Source: a virus. Taken from it: a DNA stretch of 20,680 bases. How positions within the stretch are numbered: position 1 is the first letter of the stretch; each line of letters starts with the position of its first letter. Under the pieces are notes generated by a model, which saw nothing but the letters and a program-made list of their open reading frames with translations, ran no database searches and was not told the origin of the DNA. The translations under genes were made by a program, and so were the position numbers. Below are positions 15,601 through 20,680 of the stretch, piece after piece. The stretch is taken from positions 866 through 21,545 of the IMG/VR virus record IMGVR_UViG_3300030101_000470; one strand, given 5' to 3'.

Positions 15601-16411
15601 CTAATTTAACGAAAGGGGCAGCCTCAGATACCTCAAGGGCAGCACCAACGTCACCTGTAAATCTTTTCGCAGCAGTCTTTGCATCCATATTTGTAGCTTT
15701 AGTTGCACCACCATCTGTCAACTCATCAATAGTTTCATGAACAGATTGATACGCATCTGCAGTTGCTCCTCTTACATAATTAAATGCATTCATAAAATAA
15801 CCTATGGCATCAAGACCTGTTTCACCAAAGGTATTTACATATGTCCTAAATATAGGTCGCTTTGATAAATCTTCCTTGAGCATATTTTTTGTCTGTTCTT
15901 CAACAGGCACATAATTTTTAAAACGTAAGGGGAGTTTTGATTTCGTTACATTCTCTTTAAACTGTTCTAGTTCATCTTTAGTTCTGTAACGTAGGGAATA
16001 TAGTTCAGGAGCAAGAGGAGTTCCATCTTCTGTTGTAGTCACTTCTGCGACAATACCTGCTTCCTCTGCACCTATCTTATCAATTAACTTACCATCTTCA
16101 AAAAAGTCAGGATACTCTTTTGAGTACATGTCTATTAATTGAATTTGAGTCATCTTAGGTTTAAATGCAGGTAATATTACAGGGTCTTTTTCTTCAGGCT
16201 CTATAATTTTATCTGTATCAAAAAATTTATCAGGAGATACAAGATTATCTGAAGAACCCTGTTGTGTCACACTAGGAGCATCAGAATCTTTTTCTTCACT
16301 AAATTCACCACTAAAAAATTTATCAGGACTTACTAATTGAGCAAGTTTAGTATTAGTATTTGCTTTTTCTGTATCCTCTTGAAAGAAATATTCTGGTGAA
16401 ACTAAACTCAT
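12605..16411 (-). CDS. Very large putative internal virion (ejection) protein, 1268 aa
   Basis: A 1268-residue protein, about the size of T7 gp16 (1318), and the last gene of the minus-strand virion block. The N-terminus carries three copies of LVSP(D/E)(K/Y)FF at residues 3-10, 26-33 and 57-64. The middle has long helical Lys/Ala/Glu-rich stretches and several amphipathic or moderately hydrophobic segments (around 535-560 and 800-840) that could contact the membrane during DNA ejection. I saw no transglycosylase motif like that of T7 gp16. Position, size and neighbours suggest an ejectosome component; the function is inference. ATG 16411 follows a GGTGAT ribosome site. Its 3' end overlaps the opposite-strand gene. 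Confidence 0.65.
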   Translation of the reverse strand: MSLVSPEYFFQEDTEKANTNTKLAQLVSPDKFFSGEFSEEKDSDAPSVTQQGSSDNLVSPDKFFDTDKIIEPEEKDPVILPAFKPKMTQIQLIDMYSKEYPDFFEDGKLIDKIGAEEAGIVAEVTTTEDGTPLAPELYSLRYRTKDELEQFKENVTKSKLPLRFKNYVPVEEQTKNMLKEDLSKRPIFRTYVNTFGETGLDAIGYFMNAFNYVRGATADAYQSVHETIDELTDGGATKATNMDAKTAAKRFTGDVGAALEVSEAAPFVKLAATVKTARKAADEIANAEIKKQKKILKTATVAQALHDRRFNTTKIKQVTYTAEAKAKQKAKDLADKNLKIKEDLIKAFEQKIGARSTGNIDDIIDSDKLISKMAFGRLTLDPAKARVVGRNQAKEISDPVYKDYVDQLELFGVKENPLVNPILNEDFLDPLVAVVHDLSKKNPNAFGKGKTLIDDLFKLTVNKELQASSELTDLLVKYNLPYEKYIMSVIGSGSQAGTILQKFSQMKKAQRVGERLINAKEMKSVNEKPLAWKFFLRFLNIGRGAMVSQLATMVRNVRSALYRSPMEGLGNVLDNAMYQFGEGNFLKGVTSLSPVGLKVPKLTGTISDASPIMITKNWKNSFMHMRYLYDDMGDFREFSDFLLDRPEFADEYSRLYNTLNEIQKVTGRGEATSRFGKVMDFLLSEGEDFVTALNIPNRWQEHIIRTSYFNSTLERLVKQEYGLDLIKELKRGKLNDFIQNSSSVVPKKARKFEELITDSVENALRNTYAAQPQLSGFRWLSNSIAKSGLTVLVAFPRFLFSSLELMGKYSGGALAVPIRRAIDTFTGAKKPFSKLDATDRDLISKNLVGLGALYGMMEYDKSQYSATDYRKIKMGDGKEIDSTPEFPVRQFRYLSRLGNEFLKGWFMKAPSGKEPFTDGERIKNGVDYLRTTNLLDTKEVMETFLGQNLRFGREFTVIEDYASLFADSDLTIGEKLGKGSGGAIGNFAQRYFVPYGMVIDAERALGLRTDMTKETAEETDLTFGGAFTKAFTRPFRRRGIMSPVDESQLNDKVYAFDPDGKRRINPGMKLALGLSFYEEDPPPTDVFKQFGFDTFQLSSKAGSVFVRDRQNKLLQIAIPTIAEVVKSKVASNDALSDDDPNKLNRIELRKEIRSFIKDNIQGAKEYFGDLKYFFPIRKELSAEEKRFEVSMGLFEQQITSFRRKPPLFRSRAISQFKNLFDRDIVVTPTYPEDILDKDGKVLYKKGSPNMDITIMQELGKSKDQNIFK
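16220..16405 (-). repeat. Three copies of an LVSPDKFF peptide motif
   Basis: The first 64 residues of the 1268-aa protein contain LVSPEYFF, LVSPDKFF and LVSPDKFF, spaced 23 and 31 residues apart by low-complexity acidic/Ser linkers. This is a repeated short linear motif in a disordered tail, probably a docking site for another virion protein. Repetition is visible; function is inference. Confidence 0.8.
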
Positions 16412-16418
16412 ACATCAC

Positions 16419-17669
16419 CTACTTAGTAGCTACTTGTGGTAGTATCTGTAACTTTCCTCTGTCTAGTGGATTCTTTGCATCTACATCTAATAAATAATAT
16501 ATAGCTTTTTGATTTCCAAATCTATATATTCTTCCATTTACTAATTTAGCATAGTCCACTTTGTTATCACTTGTTAAAGGTGTTTCTACCACAGATACTT
16601 GTTCTGCCAAACCAAAGGCGACTGCTTTAAATGTATCAGAATTTTGTTGATTTGCAGCCACTGCATTTTTAACAAGATTAGAAAAACTTACATCATAAAC
16701 AGTTTGTTTTGTTTCATTATACTTTTGCTTTTCCACAGTACCTGCAGGAGCTTGTGGAAAAATAATTTGACCATCATCCGTAAAAGATATTGATCCTTCT
16801 TTAAATCCTGTTTTAGCAGCCACATTGGAAACACCTTGCTTGTATATCTTTGTCCAATCTGTAGGTTTCCATGTATACCCTGTGTCACCTTTGTTTACAT
16901 CATATATGTATTTTCTTACTTTAGCTTCATTTAGACCAAATGCTTGTACTTCTTTCATTGCCTCTAAAGTAGTGACTACATTTTGTCTTTCAACTCTTGC
17001 AAGTTCAGGCATAGCACCTCTAAATTCCTCCATACCTGCAGGTAGAGATTGAGTGGCTACATTTCTTAGTTGTGCTTCATCAAAACCTGTACGGAAAATA
17101 TTAGAGCCATCATATATACTTAATGCCTTTATTATGCCTTCAGGACTGTCATTAAAGTCACCTAAGTTTGTACGTGTCGTAAATAAAGCAGCATCATCTA
17201 CAGTTTCTTTTGTTTTTAATTTACTTAGATTCGCTAATCTGCTATTTACAAATGCACCTGTAGTCAATGGTATAAATTTGTTTTTTTGTTTATATACATC
17301 ACTAGTCTGATTATATAATATTTGACTTAAAGCACTGCTCTGCTCATATGCTTTGTCTATGTTTTCTACTTTGTTACCATGATCTTTTAATAAAGCTCTA
17401 GCTCCTGCTACTTTTTGACTATCAGTTAAATTTGTACCAATAAAATATTTATCCATAACCTGTTCTATTTGATCTGTTAATTTCCTTCTTAATATAGTAG
17501 CTTTAGTTTTATATTCACCTGCTCTAGGCACAGTTTTATCTACCCATGACTTGAATCCATCATATATTTTATCTTGTCTTTCTTTCTCTAAAGCCTCTAC
17601 TTTTTCTGCTGCAGTTCCTCCTGCAATAGCTAAACCTCTAAAAGTGCCTAATGAACCAAATATACTCAT
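16419..17669 (-). CDS. Putative virion/internal core protein, 416 aa
   Basis: A 416-residue protein, not recognised as a family. It begins MSIFGSLGTFRGLAIAGGTA, a short Gly/Ala-rich, mildly hydrophobic stretch, followed by a long charged helical region (20-130) and then mixed alpha/beta sequence ending in a beta-rich C-terminus. Its ATG overlaps the preceding stop (ATGA) with AGGAGGAAAT upstream, a very strong ribosome site, implying abundant expression. Seven bases separate it from the 1268-aa gene. By position it would correspond to a T7 gp15-like or other core protein; this is inference. Confidence 0.6.
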   Translation of the reverse strand: MSIFGSLGTFRGLAIAGGTAAEKVEALEKERQDKIYDGFKSWVDKTVPRAGEYKTKATILRRKLTDQIEQVMDKYFIGTNLTDSQKVAGARALLKDHGNKVENIDKAYEQSSALSQILYNQTSDVYKQKNKFIPLTTGAFVNSRLANLSKLKTKETVDDAALFTTRTNLGDFNDSPEGIIKALSIYDGSNIFRTGFDEAQLRNVATQSLPAGMEEFRGAMPELARVERQNVVTTLEAMKEVQAFGLNEAKVRKYIYDVNKGDTGYTWKPTDWTKIYKQGVSNVAAKTGFKEGSISFTDDGQIIFPQAPAGTVEKQKYNETKQTVYDVSFSNLVKNAVAANQQNSDTFKAVAFGLAEQVSVVETPLTSDNKVDYAKLVNGRIYRFGNQKAIYYLLDVDAKNPLDRGKLQILPQVATK

Positions 17670-18187
17670 TCTATTTCCTCCTCTACAGGTTTTCTAGACA
17701 TAAGTCCCATCTTAGGAATATCTTGAGTTACATCTTCTTTTAAGTCTTCAACAACATCTTTAGTTAACATACCCTCTTTTAGTAAATCTTGCTCTACTCT
17801 ATTTAAATCAGATTCAGTCACATCCATATCTATGTAACTTTCTTGGGCATCCATAGTATATTCAATACCTGCAGTGTCTGCTAAACCTTTTATATATTCA
17901 GTTATTATAGGGTTTACTAAAACTGCAGTATCTATAGTATGTTTACCTTCCATGACACCACCTAATGTTAATGTTTCTGCTATAGTGGGTATAGCTACAC
18001 CACTTTCTGCTACAGATAAAACATTATACATTAATTTATCATCTCCTATTCTAGTTAAATAAAAGTCTGCAGCTTCCTCTAATGTAGGAAACTGAGGGGG
18101 ACTTTGCCAAGGTCTAGCTCCTAACTCATGTGTTAGTGCCATACCTGCTATTGGAGCATCTAATTCAGGTTCAGTTTTGATTGACAT
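17666..18187 (-). CDS. Hypothetical virion-block protein, 173 aa
   Basis: A 173-residue acidic protein with a central region of short helices and hydrophobic turns (AIPTIAETLTLGGVMEG) and a highly acidic C-terminus (VEDLKEDVTQDIP, KPVEEEIE). The segment PTIAETLTLGGV resembles IPTIAEVVKS in the 1268-aa neighbour only by chance length. No family recognised. It overlaps the 78-aa gene upstream by 17 bases and the 416-aa gene by 4, so it belongs to the same coupled unit. Confidence 0.65.
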   Translation of the reverse strand: MSIKTEPELDAPIAGMALTHELGARPWQSPPQFPTLEEAADFYLTRIGDDKLMYNVLSVAESGVAIPTIAETLTLGGVMEGKHTIDTAVLVNPIITEYIKGLADTAGIEYTMDAQESYIDMDVTESDLNRVEQDLLKEGMLTKDVVEDLKEDVTQDIPKMGLMSRKPVEEEIE

Positions 18188-18407
18188 CTTCTTCTATACC
18201 CTTGTTCTTTTCAAAAGCCTCTCTTATAGCCATTACATACTTAGAACTTATATCTAAATCAGGTGTACTAACAACTCGGCTTTGTCTCTTTAGTAATCCT
18301 TTTCCTTCAGATTGAGATGGTTTGGCTACATTATTTTGTTTATACATTTTTATGTTTTTATCGGTAATAAACCAAGATTTTCTATTTGTGTCTATTGTTG
18401 ACTGCAT
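18171..18407 (-). CDS. Small hypothetical virion-block protein, 78 aa
   Basis: A 78-residue, mostly hydrophilic and basic protein that starts within the stop of the 648-aa gene (TAATG overlap) and ends 17 bases into the next gene. A single helical segment (ISSKYVMAIREAFEKN) is predicted by eye near the C-terminus. No family is recognised. Both overlaps and consistent orientation support it as a real gene. Confidence 0.6.
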   Translation of the reverse strand: MQSTIDTNRKSWFITDKNIKMYKQNNVAKPSQSEGKGLLKRQSRVVSTPDLDISSKYVMAIREAFEKNKGIEEDVNQN

Positions 18408-20353
18408 TAAACAAATAACCTTCCTGCAACAGTGTTTACTCCTGCACCTAGTACAGAACCTATTAAGCTACCAAGACCTGATGCTGCCTTGGCATCTGCT
18501 GTCATCTCACTTGCCTTCGTCATAGCATCTGCATTAATATTAGCAGTGGCAAGTTTATTGATTCTATCTAATTCACCTTCTGCACTTGTCCATGCCCATT
18601 CCATAGTATCTGCATAATATTGCCATAAATTATCATATGATTCTTTAGACATACTCAATAGTGCATTTGCGTTTAATTCATTTGCACGATTAACTGCTGC
18701 AGTATCTGCAGTAGCTATCTGTCTTCTCCACTGTGCGTTGTTTTGAGATATAACAAGTTGATTCTGAGCATTAAACTGATCTCGTTGATTGTTAAGTTCT
18801 GCGTTAAATCTTTCTACTGTGTTTGCCTGACCTGCATTAAACTGTGCTTGTGCATTTGCTTGTGTAGCATTAAACTGTGCTACTTGTGTTCCTAGATTAG
18901 CAAAGAACTGATCTACTTGATTTTGACTAGATGCATTAAACTGCCTACTAGCATTTTCTGCAGATTGATCTGTAAATAGTGATTGTGCTCTTTGTTGAGC
19001 TTTAAATAAATTAGTTTGTTGTAAATTAGATAGATTAGCCATATCTGTCTGTAAAAAGTTTTGAGCATTTTGCACTGCAGCTTGTTGTCTAGCATTTAAA
19101 TTAGATGCATCTAGTTGAGCTAAAGCAGATGCCTGTGCCATAATTAGTGCTTGTGAATTAGATAGATTACTTAAATTAACTGTATTTGCTACCTTACTAT
19201 TTTCTAAATTTATCTGTTGATCTGCAGTAAAGTTTCTATTTGCTATATCTGCTATCTTTGCAGAGTTCTGCACTCTTGCTTGAAACGCTTGGTCAAATTC
19301 TAAGCCTATAAACTGTGCTCTTTGTTGTGCAGCTAACATAGCACGTTGTTGTCTATTAGATAAATTTTGTGCTTCAAATGTAGCAACAGTTCTAGCATCT
19401 GCTTGTGCTATTGGTAGTGCAGATTCCATTGCAGCTTGTATAAGTGCCTGTCCTGCAATACTAGAAGCACCAAGACCTCTTTGTTGCATCACTGCTTGTA
19501 CACCTCTGATTGCTCCTGCTGCCCATGAAGGTGGATTAGTTGCATCAAAATTTGCAGTTAAACTTGCAAGTTGACCTTGAACAGTAGCTTGGTCACTAGC
19601 AGTCGCAGTTGCTGCTTCAACTTGTTCAGTAAATACTTTTGCTTTCTCTGCATTAGCAGTTGTATCAATTAACTCACCTTCTTGAATCTGTCTTTGCACA
19701 GGATTGGTCATCAAGATAGCATTACCTTGAGCAGATGATAAATTACCTACACTTGATGCCGTTTGTTGTGCTGCAAGAATCTGTGAACGTGGATCTGCAG
19801 GATCAGTTTGAGCAGCTTGAAGTGTATCTAAAGAAGTGTTTACTTGCTCTGCTACACCTTGAGCATCCATAATATTTGCTTGTCCTGCAACAGGTTGATT
19901 TGCCATAGTAGTTGTTCCCATTGCAGTAGGAACAGAAACAGTGCCTGACACTTGTCCTGCGACAGGTGACACCATTTGACCTTGTTCAGTAGATACACCA
20001 AAAGGGGTAACAGTTCCACCTGTAGGTAATGTTGGATTAAACATTCTGTCCACAGATACTTCACCTATGTTACCTGCGTCTGAGGCAGGTGCTTCAGGAG
20101 GTGCAGGTGTGTTAATAGGATTAGGTTCAGGTGTAGGAAACTGTTCTAAATCAGAGGGTGTGCCTCCTGTCTGCATCTTAACAACACCACCACGAGCCAT
20201 CTCTTTTGCAGCATCTTGGAAGACAATCATCTGTCTTTTCTTCTCAGGATTCTGTTCAAGATAATTATCAAAGTCTGCCATAGAACCTGTATATCCAAGT
20301 CTACCTGCTATCTTTTGCATTGCTTGTGGCTTAAAGCCTTTGAATATTGCCAT
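18407..20353 (-). CDS. Gln/Asn/Ala-rich hendecad-repeat virion protein, 648 aa
   Basis: A 648-residue protein in four parts. Residues 1-60 are a compact basic domain ending ARGGVVKMQTGG. Residues 61-165 are Pro/Gly/Thr-rich and probably disordered. Residues 316-568 are a coiled region of exactly 23 consecutive 11-residue repeats rich in Gln, Asn and Ala (QFNA recurs). Residues 626-648 form a Gly-rich hydrophobic tail (GLGSLIGSVLGAGVNTVAG) that could insert in a membrane. No cysteine is present. A long hendecad coil plus membrane-active tail in the virion block fits a T7 gp14-like or ejection-tube protein, or a tape/needle element; this is inference. ATG 20353 follows GGGAAG and overlaps the previous stop (TAATG). 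Confidence 0.7.
   Translation of the reverse strand: MAIFKGFKPQAMQKIAGRLGYTGSMADFDNYLEQNPEKKRQMIVFQDAAKEMARGGVVKMQTGGTPSDLEQFPTPEPNPINTPAPPEAPASDAGNIGEVSVDRMFNPTLPTGGTVTPFGVSTEQGQMVSPVAGQVSGTVSVPTAMGTTTMANQPVAGQANIMDAQGVAEQVNTSLDTLQAAQTDPADPRSQILAAQQTASSVGNLSSAQGNAILMTNPVQRQIQEGELIDTTANAEKAKVFTEQVEAATATASDQATVQGQLASLTANFDATNPPSWAAGAIRGVQAVMQQRGLGASSIAGQALIQAAMESALPIAQADARTVATFEAQNLSNRQQRAMLAAQQRAQFIGLEFDQAFQARVQNSAKIADIANRNFTADQQINLENSKVANTVNLSNLSNSQALIMAQASALAQLDASNLNARQQAAVQNAQNFLQTDMANLSNLQQTNLFKAQQRAQSLFTDQSAENASRQFNASSQNQVDQFFANLGTQVAQFNATQANAQAQFNAGQANTVERFNAELNNQRDQFNAQNQLVISQNNAQWRRQIATADTAAVNRANELNANALLSMSKESYDNLWQYYADTMEWAWTSAEGELDRINKLATANINADAMTKASEMTADAKAASGLGSLIGSVLGAGVNTVAGRLFV
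18650..19408 (-). repeat. 23 tandem hendecad (11-aa / 33-bp) repeats
   Basis: Residues 316-568 of the 648-aa protein divide without any gap into 23 units of 11. The strongest units read RQFNASSQNQV, AQFNATQANAQ, AQFNAGQANTV, ERFNAELNNQR and DQFNAQNQLVI. At the DNA level the plus-strand word GCATTAAACTG or a variant recurs at 18768, 18801, 18834, 18867, 18900 and 18933, exactly 33 bases apart, showing expansion by duplication. Confidence 0.85.
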
Positions 20354-20589
20354 TATCTACTTCCCATCAATACTTTGTCTAACTTATCTTCTAATCTTCT
20401 GATTGCATCCATCAACTCGTGCATATCATCCTTTACATCATCTTTACGTGCATACTCTTCTCGTGTCTTGTTCAAGAGTATCTGTATGCGTTTGACCTCT
20501 TGGAACATTTTGTTAAATGCCCAACCAAATGGTACAACGACCATAGTCAGGATTATGTTCCAAAATAACATTGGGTCAATGCTTTCCAT
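20353..20589 (-). CDS. Holin-like protein: one membrane helix plus coiled coil, 78 aa
   Basis: A 78-residue protein with one clear transmembrane helix (about residues 8-26, FWNIILTMVVVPFGWAF) followed by a charged coiled coil to the C-terminus (QEVKRIQILLNKTREEYARKD and beyond). This resembles small phage lysis or XhlA-like membrane proteins, but the helix is N-terminal, whereas XhlA has it C-terminal. It starts directly after the upstream stop (TAG then ATG, no gap) and overlaps the following gene by three bases. A structural/ejection membrane anchor is an alternative. Confidence 0.6.
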   Translation of the reverse strand: MESIDPMLFWNIILTMVVVPFGWAFNKMFQEVKRIQILLNKTREEYARKDDVKDDMHELMDAIRRLEDKLDKVLMGSR

Positions 20590-20680
20590 CTACACCTCGT
20601 CAGGAAAATCGTACATAGGTGCATTGCCTGTCGGCTCACCATCACTATCTACAGGAACATCAAACAATGCTATAAACTCT
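20590..20680 (-). CDS. C-terminal end of an unidentified virion-block protein (partial)
   Basis: An open frame enters from the right edge on the minus strand and stops at TAG (20592-20590). The visible 29 residues read FDVPVDSDGEPTGNAPMYDF near the end and close with PDEV. The acidic, Pro-containing tail is not diagnostic. Its stop abuts the ATG of the holin-like gene, so it is part of the same operon. Identity cannot be given from this fragment. Confidence 0.6.
   Translation of the reverse strand, partial: EFIALFDVPVDSDGEPTGNAPMYDFPDEV

Noticed and set aside
18650-19408. Regular 33-base repeats that could suggest a CRISPR array
   Set aside because: The period is continuous with no unique spacers, variants drift, and the whole stretch is an open frame encoding hendecads.

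Overview
The window looks like about half of an AT-rich (roughly one-third G+C by eye) tailed-phage genome, most likely a short-tailed, T7-like marine podovirus of an alphaproteobacterium. The basis is a T7-style replication set: family A DNA polymerase, primase, RecA/DnaB-fold helicase, T7 endonuclease I homologue, endonuclease VII and an ssDNA-binding-like protein. To these are added marine-phage accessory genes (B12-dependent ribonucleotide reductase, MazG, DUF3310) and a block of very large virion genes resembling internal (ejection) proteins. No phage RNA polymerase is seen. Three near-perfect sigma70-type promoters suggest that the host polymerase transcribes the left block. The host assignment is inference; no tRNA, rRNA or host gene is present.

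Layout. Bases 1-277 hold two consensus promoters, a tiny gene for an ArfA-like ribosome-rescue factor, and the first copy of a 15-bp palindrome. Bases 278-12612 are one tightly packed plus-strand block. In order it holds: DUF932-like protein, tyrosine recombinase, primase, helicase, endonuclease VII, DNA polymerase, an internal promoter, ssDNA-binding-like protein, PD-(D/E)XK exonuclease, small coiled-coil protein, T7 endonuclease I-like resolvase, hypothetical, DUF3310, hypothetical, class II ribonucleotide reductase, a conserved 55-aa protein, an RMF-like protein, MazG, and a small membrane protein. Bases 12605-20680 are transcribed in the opposite direction. Read from the right they hold: the C-terminus of an unknown protein, a holin-like membrane/coiled-coil protein, a 648-aa protein with 23 hendecad repeats, two small proteins, a 416-aa coiled protein and a 1268-aa protein. 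This set resembles the T7 internal core/ejectosome genes. The two blocks meet tail-to-tail with an 8-bp overlap of coding sequence. No gap exceeds 300 bases without a gene.

How it works together. Primase, helicase, polymerase and the ssDNA-binding-like protein would form the replisome. The exonuclease, endonuclease VII and endonuclease I would degrade host DNA and resolve branched replication intermediates. The reductase and MazG would manage nucleotides. The ArfA-like and RMF-like genes both point at the host ribosome. The most striking unexplained signal is the palindrome GTCCCAA(C/G)TTGGGAC. It occurs three times: once between a promoter and the first large gene, and once each inside the primase and reductase genes in different reading frames. 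That pattern suggests a DNA-level (operator-like or replication-related) function.
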